From assembly GCA_024689525.1 (NCBI GenBank), contig JAILDI010000159.1, positions 1 through 17,671 on the forward strand: a stretch of 17,671 bases of DNA, given 5' to 3'. How positions within the stretch are numbered: position 1 is the stretch's first letter; each line of letters opens with the position of its first letter. Below, one piece after another: positions 8,504 to 16,643 of the stretch. The notes beneath the pieces are model-generated. The model was not told the DNA's origin. It was given only the letters and a program-made list of their open reading frames with translations, and did not search any database. The stretch is from Bacteroidales bacterium. Its GTDB lineage: Bacteria; Bacteroidota; Bacteroidia; Bacteroidales; UBA932. A program made the translations under genes and the position numbers.

Positions 8504-10273
8504 TTATTGTCTTCCCTTAAGCCTGTTTTCCGCACTTTCGCGGGTTGAGGCCCACCACACATCGGTTTTGATGTTGTCGGTGCCGCCAAGCCTTTCCAGA
8601 GCCTGGGGATAGGAGGCTGGATTGCGGTACTGTTCATCGGAAGGATAACGCATACGCGTGGGGAGGATGTGGTCGTTTGCGGCGGCTGGACCGTCCGTGC
8701 GAAGAAGAGGATATCCTGTGCGGCGGTAATCGCACCAGGATTCTATGCCGATGAAGAATTGGGCCAGCCATTTCTGGGTGAGGATGGCCTCCACGGCATT
8801 GCTGGAATTGAACGGCGCTCCGCTGTATTTCTCTCCGTTGGCGCACCAGTTCACATAGTCGGATACCTCGGAAGAGGATTCGGTAACGTATGGATTCCAT
8901 TCCAGGATGCTCTCTGTAATTGCCCGTTTGAACATATCCAGATATGCTCCGATTCCGGAGGCGCTGGAAATCCATCCGCGAGCACCCGCTTCGGTATAGA
9001 TGAACCACAGCTCGGAGTACTGCATCAGAGGATAGTAGTCTGCGTTCTGCAGGTCGTACACGTGGCCCCAGATTCCGCTGGGTTCAGGTGTGCCGTCGGC
9101 AGTTTTGCCCCTTACCATACGGCCTATCTTGGAGTTGCCTTGCTGAGACTTATGGAGTGCGCTGTCCAGGAATCTCACGCGTTGGACATTAAGAAGGTGG
9201 ACCGGCATACCATTCACCTTGCGCCACCAGCTGTCATAACGGGGATCTTCCTGATGACCGCCGGCCGACGAGGCCTTGTACTCATAGTAGTTGATTCCCA
9301 GTTCTTCATCCGTCTTGGTAGTGTAGTCCAGCATCCTGCGGGTGAGAACGTCACTCACGGCAACGGTGTTCCAGTTGCCGCTGGTGGTGGTGAAGAAAGG
9401 AGTGTGCTCGGTCTCGTTCTGGTCGCTGAAGGGGATGAGGGGACGGTCTGCGGCAGAACGCATCTGGGGATAGTCGCCGCCACCGCTCTGGAAGCTGGCA
9501 TACAGCTCTCCAAGCTTGGTCTTGACAGATACAGCCTCCCATTTGTCGTCGCCAAGTTCCAGGATACCACCGTCTTCCTCGATAACCTTCAATGCAATTC
9601 TCATTATTACGCGTGCGTAGAGGGAGTTGCCGAAGCGGCGCCATTTGTCATAGTCGCCACCGAAGGTTTTGTCGCAGACGGAGGAGAATCCGATTTTGCC
9701 GTCGGCCAACGCCTGACCAAGCAGTTCGTTCGCGTCTTCGAGCATACAGATAACGGCGCAGTAGATGTCCTTCTGGGAATCATAGGCCGTGTAATACTGG
9801 CCCAGTTCGTCCGTGAGGACGAGTTTACCGGCATCTGTGAAGGGAACGTCTCCGTAAGAATCCGTAATATTGGTTATGAGGAAAGCCTTCAGAATAAGAG
9901 CTACGCCCTGCATGGCGGGGTTGTTCTCCTCTACGGCCTTGTCGTACATTGACACGGCATTACCCCACTGGAGGTAAAGGGCGCTCCAGACATCGTCCGT
10001 CGTGCCTTCAGGGATATTGTAGTTGTCGATAACCCTGGAGGACACTTCCGAATTGGTGGATACCGCATACTGCATAAGCAGGACGGTGGAGGAACGGAAT
10101 ACGCTGATGAGGTTGTACTGTGTCTTGAACATTATCGGGTGCACAAAACCTTCTGAAGGAGTATCGTACAACGCATAGGGATTCTTGCTCATATCGTCGA
10201 AACGGGAGCAGGAAGCCAGCGTCAGGGCTGCAACTGCAGAGAGAATCAAACTTGTGAATAATGTCTTTTTCAT
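8504..10273 (-). CDS. SusD/RagB-family (SusD-like 2) outer-membrane lipoprotein
   Basis: This encodes a 589-aa lipoprotein with lipobox TLASC (Cys22) and an acidic motif after it (SRFDDM), typical of surface-exposed SusD proteins. Family markers are the TPR-like helical segment with KAFLITNITDSYGDVPFTDA, a YDSQKDIY stretch, and the C-terminal signature QKWLAQFFIGIESWCDYRRTG followed by LPTRMRYPSDE and a late Asn-Pro. These match the SusD-like 2 (PF12771-type) subfamily. SusD proteins act as the lid of SusC and capture the ligand at the surface. An earlier in-frame ATG at 10300 would overlap the SusC stop and lack a signal peptide at its N-terminus; the ATG at 10273 directly precedes MKKTLFTSLI and has a strong SD, so I chose it. 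The gene ends with tandem stops (TAATAA). The ligand cannot be read from sequence. Confidence 0.92.
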   Translation of the reverse strand: MKKTLFTSLILSAVAALTLASCSRFDDMSKNPYALYDTPSEGFVHPIMFKTQYNLISVFRSSTVLLMQYAVSTNSEVSSRVIDNYNIPEGTTDDVWSALYLQWGNAVSMYDKAVEENNPAMQGVALILKAFLITNITDSYGDVPFTDAGKLVLTDELGQYYTAYDSQKDIYCAVICMLEDANELLGQALADGKIGFSSVCDKTFGGDYDKWRRFGNSLYARVIMRIALKVIEEDGGILELGDDKWEAVSVKTKLGELYASFQSGGGDYPQMRSAADRPLIPFSDQNETEHTPFFTTTSGNWNTVAVSDVLTRRMLDYTTKTDEELGINYYEYKASSAGGHQEDPRYDSWWRKVNGMPVHLLNVQRVRFLDSALHKSQQGNSKIGRMVRGKTADGTPEPSGIWGHVYDLQNADYYPLMQYSELWFIYTEAGARGWISSASGIGAYLDMFKRAITESILEWNPYVTESSSEVSDYVNWCANGEKYSGAPFNSSNAVEAILTQKWLAQFFIGIESWCDYRRTGYPLLRTDGPAAANDHILPTRMRYPSDEQYRNPASYPQALERLGGTDNIKTDVWWASTRESAENRLKGRQ

Positions 10274-10280
10274 AATTCGT

Positions 10281-10288
10281 CCTCCTCC
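10281..10288 (-). promoter_or_regulatory. Strong Shine-Dalgarno site for the susD-like gene
   Basis: On the minus strand this reads GGAGGAGG, 7 nt before the ATG at 10273 and just after the SusC stop. It decides the start of the SusD-like protein and is unusually strong for Bacteroidota. Confidence 0.65.
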
Positions 10289-10289
10289 A

Positions 10290-13200
10290 TTAGAATACAA
10301 GGTTAAGCGTTGCGCCGAATTGGGCGGATGAAGGCATCTGCAGGATTTCGAATCCAGGAATCACCGCGCTGCCGCGCATCGTTACGCCTTCCGGATCGAA
10401 TCCGGGGAATTCCGTCCAGCACCAGAGGTTGTTGCCGTAAGCGGAAATGCTGGCCTGGCTGATGACCTTTGTCTTTGCCAGCAATTTCTTCGGGATCGAG
10501 TACTCCAGACGGATTTCACGGAGCTTGAGGAACTGTGTGCTCACGAAGTTTGCCTCCGCATTGGTCTGGTCGTATTTGTTATGATAGTAGGTGTTGATGT
10601 TGGCCGGGTCGATGGCGGTTGTGTTGATTACATAGTTACCGTCACCGGTTTCGCGCACGCCCACAGGAACGAGACCGCCTTCACGGCCTTCCAGCGTGGC
10701 GATGCCTTTACCACGGTAATTCAGCACCCAGTTGGTGTATGAGAAGACGTGTCCGCCCACCTGGCCGTCGAAGCCGGCATAGAAAGTGAGGTTCTTCCAC
10801 TTGAGGCTCGTATTGAAGCCGCCTTTCCATTTGGGGGCGCAGTCGCCCAGGTAATGGAGGTCGGTGGAAGTCTGGGGGAGGTTCTGGCTGTCCAGGACCA
10901 GCATTCCGGAGACATCGACCATATTGCCGTCGGAGTCGATGGCGACCGAACCTTCCGGCGCACGTACATACGCCTTGCCGTACATTGAGGTGAGGCTTCC
11001 GCCTTCATATGCGGTCATATAGGCGTGTGAACTGTACTGGGCCACAATCCAGGAGTCGATGCCTTCGCCAAGGGAAACGACAGTGTTGCGGTTCATCGTG
11101 AAGTTGGCGCCAAGTTTCCACTGGATGTCGCGGGTCTTGATTACCGTTCCGCTTACTGATGCCTCCACACCGCGGTTGCGGATGGAGCCTGCGTTAACAT
11201 ATACGTAGTTCACGCCATTTGCATAAGATACCGGCATCTGGGAGATAAGGTCCTTGGTGACGGAATCGTAGAAGGCGACATCCGCCTGCAGGCGGTTCTT
11301 GAACATTCTCATTTCCAGACCGACTTCCCAGGAGGACACAATCTCCGGGCGGAGGTTCTGGTTGGATTTGCTGGACTGGATGGCTACGGTGCCGGGGAAG
11401 CCCGTTCCCTGATAATAGTCCGCAATACGGTACGGTGCAGTGTCGTTACCCACCTGCGCCCAGGAAGCGCGAAGCTTCATCAGGTTGATGAGACCGTTTG
11501 TGCGTCCGAACTCGAAGAGGTCGTTGAGAGCGACACTTCCGGAAACAGACGGGTAGAAGAATGAACGGTTGCTCTTGGGAAGTGTGCTGGACCAGTCGTT
11601 TCGGCCGGTAATGTCCAGGAACACGGCATTCTTCCAGGAGAAGGACACCATCCCGTACAGGGAGTTCGTCTGGCGCTCGTAGCTGTTGTTGCCGGTGAGC
11701 GGTTCATAACTTGTGTTTACGAGGGAATAAACTCCGGGAATCTTCAGCGCGCTGGCAGTCTGCGAATGATTGCTGTAGCTGCGGTATATGATGCTGCCGC
11801 CGAAGTTTCCGTCGAAACGGAGGTCCGGGGTTATTACCGTGGTGTACTTGAGCAGGAAGTCTCCGGAGAACTGTTTGGAGTCGATGTCCTGTTCGCGGTA
11901 CCAGCCGTTGGGCTTGGCCTGTGTGGACGTCGCCTGGCGCTGGGAGCGGAATTCACTGGTTACGTCAAGGCCGCCGCGGACGGTGAGGTCCAGTCCCTTG
12001 ATGATATCGGCCTTCATTGAAACGTTTCCGTAGATTCGGTCTCGCGCCTGGTTGTTGATGCACTGGTAGGCAAGGAAGTATGCATTGTTCTTACCTCCGG
12101 AAAGGCTGGCATCCTGAGTGAAGGCGGACTCGTCCTTCCAGTAATTCTTGGCCCAGGCCATATCGATGTTGGGAGCATAGCACCACAGGCCGTACATAAT
12201 GGCCGTGGAACCGTAACCGGAAGAAGTGGGTATGTTGTCCTTGCGGGTGCGCCTGTAGTTGATGGAACTGTCCAGTTTGAGCCAGCTTGCAAGTTTGTTG
12301 GATGTGCGGACCGATACGAAGTGCGAGTTGCTGGGGGAATTGGGGACGATTCCGCTGACGCTGTTGTTGGTGTAGCTCAGACGGACGCTGTTCTCTTTGT
12401 TGATCTTGCCCGACAGCACGATGGAGTTGGAGAAGGTGAGGCCTGTCTCGAAGTAGCGCTTGAACCAGTCGCCGTAGCTAACGTACGGAGTGGCGTCGCG
12501 CTGGAATCCAAGGAGTTCGTCGTAGTGGCCGCCGATACCGAGTTTCTCGTTATAGTACTGATAATACTTCGTTCCGTCCATTTTGGGACCCCACGACTCC
12601 ATACCGGCAGTGGTGGAGTATTCGGGGCGGGGGTTTATTCCGGCCGCGTCGTCGCCCTCTCCGGAAACCAGATAGTAATAATAATTCAGGCCCGCTGAAC
12701 CTTGTCCGTAGGTGTACTGGAGGTCAGGGGACGAGAGGACTCTGTCCGCCGCGAAACTGGACTTGAAGCTCACGTTGAACACGGCGTCCTGGGCTTCTGC
12801 GCTCTTGGTGGTTATGATGATAGCGCCGTTTGCGGCCTGGGAACCGTACAGTGCGGTTGCGGCCGCGCCCTTAAGGACCGTTACGCTCTCGATGTTTTCC
12901 GGGTCGATGTCCGCGGTACCGTTACCGTAGTCGATGGCGAAGGATGAACCCTCGCCGCCGGCATCCGAGGTGGTTGCCGTGTTATACATCGGAACACCGT
13001 CCACAACGAACAGTGCCGTGTTGTTTTCAAGGGAGGCCGATGATTCACCGCGCACCGTAACGCGCATTGAACCGTCCGGACCGCTGCTTCGGTCGATATT
13101 AAGGCCGGCCACCTGTCCGGTGATGCCGTTGAGCCAGTTTCCTGTGGTTCCGGAGTTGGCGAAATGCTCGCCGTCCACTTTCTCCACGGAATAGCCGAGC

Positions 13201-13565
13201 GCCCTTTCGTCTCGTTTGATACCCAGGGCGGTGACAACTGCCGATTCAAGGATTTCCGAATCATCCTTCAGAACGACGCGTTCCAGTTCTGAGGAACCTG
13301 CCTTTAAGACGATGGTTTCGTAACCCAGGCAGGAAAAAGTGATGTCGGCGCCGTTCTTTGCATTGATGCTGAATTTACCTTTTTCATCTGTGATACAAGC
13401 ATCGCCGCCGGCGATGAACACGGCCACTCCGGGGATGGGATCCCCATTGGTGTCCACGACAACGCCGCTCCGCACCTGACTGCGGTCCTGTGCGATTGAC
13501 GGCACCGTGGCAGCAGCGGTAAGCAGTGCCACCGCCACGATACAAATCTTGGAAATAAGTTTCAT
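10290..13565 (-). CDS. SusC/RagA-family TonB-dependent outer-membrane transporter
   Basis: A 1091-aa TonB-dependent transporter. It has a Sec signal peptide (cleavage near PSIAQ), a CarboxypepD_reg-like domain at ~33-107 (GDPIPGVAVFIAG ... TDEKGKFSI), a TonB-box region around EILESAVVTALGIKR (~104-118), then the plug domain (~120-255) with LNGITGQVAGLNI, ALFVVDGVPMYN and the ENIESVTVLKGAAATALYG signature. The rest is a 22-strand-type beta barrel ending in the aromatic-terminated strand FGATLNLVF. SusC proteins import oligomeric ligands captured by SusD, energised by TonB-ExbBD. Length is within the usual 950-1100 range and no frameshift is seen. There is no STN domain, so it is unlikely to be the direct sensor of an anti-sigma factor. 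It starts one base after the stop of the upstream antiporter gene, an unusually tight coupling of inner- and outer-membrane transport genes. Confidence 0.95.
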   Translation of the reverse strand: MKLISKICIVAVALLTAAATVPSIAQDRSQVRSGVVVDTNGDPIPGVAVFIAGGDACITDEKGKFSINAKNGADITFSCLGYETIVLKAGSSELERVVLKDDSEILESAVVTALGIKRDERALGYSVEKVDGEHFANSGTTGNWLNGITGQVAGLNIDRSSGPDGSMRVTVRGESSASLENNTALFVVDGVPMYNTATTSDAGGEGSSFAIDYGNGTADIDPENIESVTVLKGAAATALYGSQAANGAIIITTKSAEAQDAVFNVSFKSSFAADRVLSSPDLQYTYGQGSAGLNYYYYLVSGEGDDAAGINPRPEYSTTAGMESWGPKMDGTKYYQYYNEKLGIGGHYDELLGFQRDATPYVSYGDWFKRYFETGLTFSNSIVLSGKINKENSVRLSYTNNSVSGIVPNSPSNSHFVSVRTSNKLASWLKLDSSINYRRTRKDNIPTSSGYGSTAIMYGLWCYAPNIDMAWAKNYWKDESAFTQDASLSGGKNNAYFLAYQCINNQARDRIYGNVSMKADIIKGLDLTVRGGLDVTSEFRSQRQATSTQAKPNGWYREQDIDSKQFSGDFLLKYTTVITPDLRFDGNFGGSIIYRSYSNHSQTASALKIPGVYSLVNTSYEPLTGNNSYERQTNSLYGMVSFSWKNAVFLDITGRNDWSSTLPKSNRSFFYPSVSGSVALNDLFEFGRTNGLINLMKLRASWAQVGNDTAPYRIADYYQGTGFPGTVAIQSSKSNQNLRPEIVSSWEVGLEMRMFKNRLQADVAFYDSVTKDLISQMPVSYANGVNYVYVNAGSIRNRGVEASVSGTVIKTRDIQWKLGANFTMNRNTVVSLGEGIDSWIVAQYSSHAYMTAYEGGSLTSMYGKAYVRAPEGSVAIDSDGNMVDVSGMLVLDSQNLPQTSTDLHYLGDCAPKWKGGFNTSLKWKNLTFYAGFDGQVGGHVFSYTNWVLNYRGKGIATLEGREGGLVPVGVRETGDGNYVINTTAIDPANINTYYHNKYDQTNAEANFVSTQFLKLREIRLEYSIPKKLLAKTKVISQASISAYGNNLWCWTEFPGFDPEGVTMRGSAVIPGFEILQMPSSAQFGATLNLVF

Positions 13566-13566
13566 C

Positions 13567-14940
13567 TTATATCGTTTGTTGTTTGCGTTTCCAATTGAAG
13601 ATTGGCAGGATGAACGAGATTATCGCTGCGCCAAGCCAGAACCAGCGGACATAGGTGTAGTCGCGTACGCCTTCCACGCCGCTGTCCATAAGAAGACCGG
13701 TGACCACGTTCTGCAGACCTGCTGCGGCATAGGATGCCATTCCAACGATACCAAGGGCGGCGCCCGTCGCCTGACGGGGAACGAGGTCCACCGCCATAAG
13801 GCCGCCGAGGAAGCTGATCAGAACGCCGATGGCGATGCCGAACAGGACCATTGCCACGATATTGATCCACTTGGACGCTCCTCCGAAAAGGAACAGGGCC
13901 AGGGCGATGGCTTCCAAGATACCTGCAACGAAAGCGGGATATTTGCGGTCCCCCTTGAACAGGACGTCCGACAGCCAGCCGGAGACAACCGTGCCGATGA
14001 TACCGAAGATGGGGTTGATACCGATAATGGCGGCTGCGCCGGCAAGGTCATATCCCTTGGTGTCCTGCAGGAAGATGACGCCCCACTCGTTGATGGCGTA
14101 GCGGCTCATATACATAAAGGCGCTGGCCAGGGCGAGAATCCACACGCCGGGGTTCTTGATGACTGCTTTCTGCATCTGTTTGGTCTGGGCCCTCTTTTGC
14201 TCGGGTGTGAGGGTCTCCGCCTTCTCGTTTTCTCCGGTGAGCACTTCCACGGGAGGAAGACCCTTGGATTCAGGGGTGTCGTGAAGGAGCAGGAGGATGA
14301 GGATAATGCCCAGGACACCGGCCAGGGCGGCTCCGAAGAAGCCCCACTTCCAGCCGAATGCGGCCACTATGGAACCCACGAAAATGAAGGAGAGGCCTTC
14401 GCCGATATTGTGGGATGCACTGAAGAAACCGTAATAGGTTCCGCGTATGCGCAACGGATACCAGCGCGAAAGGGCTATGATTGCAGGCGGCGCGCCCATT
14501 GCCTGGGTGGCGCCGTTGATTGCCCAGCAGATGGCGAACAGGATGAACAGCAGCGAGGTTGTGATTCCGCCGTTGAGCGCCGTGACACCAAGGGTGCCCA
14601 TCGTGAAGTTCATAAGAACGGAGATGGTGATGCCCGTTGCCATAAAGCGCTTGATATTGGAGCCATCGGCAAGGAAGCCGCTGATGAGTTTGCTCACTGC
14701 GTACGCCCAGTACAGACAGGCGCCGATGATACCAAGCTGTGTTGCATTTAGAAGCCCTGCGTCGATGAGCGGCTGCTTCATTACGCCCATTGAAAGGCGG
14801 CAGACATAATAGAGCGCGTATCCGAAAGTTCCGGCCAGGAAGGACTGGAAACGGAGGCGCTTGTAGGTTTTGTCTACCTTATCGGCGGGTACCATATTCG
14901 CCGAGGGTGCGCTGATTTTGTAAAAATCCAGAAAAGCCAT
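13567..14940 (-). CDS. OPA-family (GlpT/UhpT-like) organophosphate antiporter, MFS
   Basis: A 457-aa polytopic membrane protein with about 12 hydrophobic segments split by a charged loop (~230-260). Several motifs line up with E. coli GlpT from memory: GYALYYVCRLS (Arg48, corresponding to GlpT Arg45), GTYYGFFSASHNIGEG (His177, corresponding to GlpT His165) and YMSRYAINEWGVIFLQ followed by GTVVSGWLSDVLFKG (Arg280, corresponding to GlpT Arg269). In GlpT and UhpT the two arginines bind the phosphate moiety. The family exchanges glycerol-3-phosphate, hexose phosphates or related organophosphates for inorganic phosphate across the inner membrane. The substrate here is unknown. It is the first gene of the operon, 23 nt from the promoter -7 element, and its stop is followed after one base by the SusC start. 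Its place with two phosphoesterases suggests it takes up their phosphorylated product. Confidence 0.88.
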   Translation of the reverse strand: MAFLDFYKISAPSANMVPADKVDKTYKRLRFQSFLAGTFGYALYYVCRLSMGVMKQPLIDAGLLNATQLGIIGACLYWAYAVSKLISGFLADGSNIKRFMATGITISVLMNFTMGTLGVTALNGGITTSLLFILFAICWAINGATQAMGAPPAIIALSRWYPLRIRGTYYGFFSASHNIGEGLSFIFVGSIVAAFGWKWGFFGAALAGVLGIILILLLLHDTPESKGLPPVEVLTGENEKAETLTPEQKRAQTKQMQKAVIKNPGVWILALASAFMYMSRYAINEWGVIFLQDTKGYDLAGAAAIIGINPIFGIIGTVVSGWLSDVLFKGDRKYPAFVAGILEAIALALFLFGGASKWINIVAMVLFGIAIGVLISFLGGLMAVDLVPRQATGAALGIVGMASYAAAGLQNVVTGLLMDSGVEGVRDYTYVRWFWLGAAIISFILPIFNWKRKQQTI

Positions 14941-14963
14941 TAATTAAATGATGTATAACTTGG

Positions 14964-14993
14964 CAAATATAATAAAAAGTGTCGAAAATTCAA
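14964..14993 (-). promoter_or_regulatory. Bacteroidota promoter of the SusCD/phosphoesterase operon
   Basis: On the minus strand TTG (14993-14991) is followed by exactly 19 nt and then TATATTTG (14971-14964), a full match to the Bacteroides sigma-ABfr consensus TTTG/TTG-N19-TAnnTTTG. It would give a short leader of roughly 15-20 nt before the antiporter ATG at 14940. It is the only strong promoter I see for the eight-gene minus-strand set. Confidence 0.75.
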
Positions 14994-15011
14994 TAAAGAT
15001 TCTTATATTTG
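14982..15011 (+). promoter_or_regulatory. Bacteroidota promoter of iorAB
   Basis: TATATTTG at 15004-15011 matches the -7 consensus TAnnTTTG perfectly. The -33 position 19 nt upstream (14982-14984) holds TCG, a one-base miss from TTG. The element lies about 27 nt before the iorA ATG at 15039. It mirrors the minus-strand promoter and the two overlap by 12 nt in their -33 regions. Confidence 0.65.
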
Positions 15012-15038
15012 CGTAACACTAAAACTAAATTATTGACA

Positions 15039-16643
15039 ATGTCGGAAAAACTTCTTCTTTTGGGAGACGAAGCCTTGGCGTTGGGCGCACTGCACGCTGG
15101 TCTGAGCGGCGTTTACGCCTACCCGGGCACTCCATCCACTGAAATTACGGAATACATCCAGGGGCATCCGCTGGCGGCGGAACGCAAGGTGCACAATGTG
15201 TGGTCCAGCAACGAGAAAACCGCAATGGAGGGCGCACTTGGTATGTCATACGCCGGGAAGCGCGCCCTGGTGTGCATGAAGCACGTTGGAATGAACGTGT
15301 GTGCGGATCCCCTTATGGGCAGCGCGATGACGGGCGCAAACGGCGGCCTTGTAGTGGCGGCCTGCGACGACCCGTCCATGCACAGCTCGCAGAACGAGCA
15401 GGATTCCCGCTTCTGGGGCACGTTCGGAATGATGCCTGTATTCGAACCTTCCTCCCAGCAGGAAACATATGTAATGGCGCGCGCCGCTTTCGAGTATTCG
15501 GAGAAGCGGGGGATTCCCGTCATAATGAGGCTCACCACCCGTATGGCGCATTCCCGCGCCGTGGTGGAGCCGTGGAAGGATATCGACAAGCAGAATGAAC
15601 TCCATTATCCGGAGCATCCGCGCCGCTGGGTGACGCTTCCGGTGAACGCTAAGGTGCGCAACCGCGAGCTAATCAAGGATTACGCGCAGTTCGAGGAGGA
15701 TGCGGCGGCATCGGCCTTCAATTTCCTCAAGGACGGGCCGGACCATTCGATGGGAATCATCGCCTGCGGCATTGCGTACAACTACCTGATGGAGAATTAT
15801 CCTCAAGGCTGCCCGTTCCCGGTGCTCAAGGTGTCGCAGTATCCTTTCCCGCGCAAGATGGCGCAGGAACTGGCCGGGATGGTGCCCAAAATCCTCGTTA
15901 TCGAGGAGGGCCAGCCGCTGCTGGAGGAGCGTCTGCGCGGCGTATTCCCCACGGAGACGGAGATCGTCGGCCGTATCGACAATACCCTTCCCCGCGACGG
16001 CGAGCTTTCGCCGGATGCCGTGCGCAAGGCTTTGGGCCTGCCTGAGCTGGAGGCCTATCCCGCAAGCGAGGTTGTGGCTCCACGCCCGCCGGCACTTTGC
16101 ATCGGCTGCGGCCACAGGGATTTCTACACGGCGCTGAACAACGTCCTGAAGAAGGATTATCCCACGGCGCGTGTGTTCAGCGACATCGGCTGCTATACGC
16201 TCGGATATATGGCTCCGTTCAACGCAATCCACACTTGCGTGGAGATGGGAGCGTCGTTCACGATGGCTCAGGGCGCTGCATACAGCGGCACATGGCCTGC
16301 CGTGGGCGTGCTGGGAGATTCAACCTTCACGCATAGCGGAATGACGGGCCTTCTGGACGCAGTGAACGGCAAGGCCGATGTGGTGCTGTGCATATCGGAC
16401 AACCTCACCACGGCTATGACCGGTGGGCAGGATTCCGCGGGCACGGGCCGCATTGAGGCCATTTGCGAGGGCCTGGGAGTGGAGAAGGAGCACATACGCA
16501 CTATAGTCCCTCTTCCCAAGAACTATCCGGAAATGGAAAAAGTCATCCGTGAGGAAATAGAGTATCACGGCGTGTCGGTAATCGTATGCCGCCGCGAATG
16601 CATCCAAACCGCAAGACGTCACGCTAAAGCCAACGCAAAATGA
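15039..16643 (+). CDS. iorA: Indolepyruvate:ferredoxin oxidoreductase alpha subunit, lacking C-terminal ferredoxin domain
   Basis: A 534-aa cytoplasmic TPP-dependent subunit that converts aryl-pyruvates from aromatic amino acids to aryl-acetyl-CoA, reducing ferredoxin. The N-terminal pyrimidine-binding domain shows GVYAYPGTPSTEITEYI (~24-40), SSNEKTAMEGALG (~56-68) and MKHVGMNVCADPL (~80-92). The TPP diphosphate-binding domain has CIGCGHR (354-360), SDIGCYTLG and the GDS ... DN motif (426-428, 454-455) ahead of TAMTGGQDSAGTG. Classical IorA is over 600 residues and ends with two 4Fe-4S ferredoxin motifs; this one stops at CRRECIQTARRHAKANAK, where that domain would begin, with no CxxCxxCxxxCP. 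A longer TTG start (15009) overlaps the -7 promoter element, so I use the ATG at 15039; the leader lacks an SD and is A-rich, as usual for the phylum. It overlaps iorB at ATGA. Confidence 0.93.
   Translation: MSEKLLLLGDEALALGALHAGLSGVYAYPGTPSTEITEYIQGHPLAAERKVHNVWSSNEKTAMEGALGMSYAGKRALVCMKHVGMNVCADPLMGSAMTGANGGLVVAACDDPSMHSSQNEQDSRFWGTFGMMPVFEPSSQQETYVMARAAFEYSEKRGIPVIMRLTTRMAHSRAVVEPWKDIDKQNELHYPEHPRRWVTLPVNAKVRNRELIKDYAQFEEDAAASAFNFLKDGPDHSMGIIACGIAYNYLMENYPQGCPFPVLKVSQYPFPRKMAQELAGMVPKILVIEEGQPLLEERLRGVFPTETEIVGRIDNTLPRDGELSPDAVRKALGLPELEAYPASEVVAPRPPALCIGCGHRDFYTALNNVLKKDYPTARVFSDIGCYTLGYMAPFNAIHTCVEMGASFTMAQGAAYSGTWPAVGVLGDSTFTHSGMTGLLDAVNGKADVVLCISDNLTTAMTGGQDSAGTGRIEAICEGLGVEKEHIRTIVPLPKNYPEMEKVIREEIEYHGVSVIVCRRECIQTARRHAKANAK

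Noticed and set aside
10274..10300. Upstream ATG for the SusD-like gene
   Set aside because: It overlaps the SusC stop and places nine odd residues before the lipoprotein signal; the ATG at 10273 has a strong SD.
13507..14751. 414-aa plus-strand ORF opposite the antiporter
   Set aside because: It is a shadow of the antiporter gene; its Asp/Gly/His-rich translation has no recognisable domain or signal and it would overlap both antiporter and SusC start regions.
14963..15012. Possible invertible (phase-variable) promoter flanked by a 10-bp inverted repeat
   Set aside because: The repeat arms are exactly the two -7 elements, are shorter than typical recombinase sites, and no recombinase gene is nearby; divergent promoters explain it.
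15009..15038. Upstream TTG start for iorA
   Set aside because: The TTG overlaps the promoter -7 element and the extra ten residues (MRNTKTKLLT) do not look like part of IorA; the ATG at 15039 gives the normal N-terminus.
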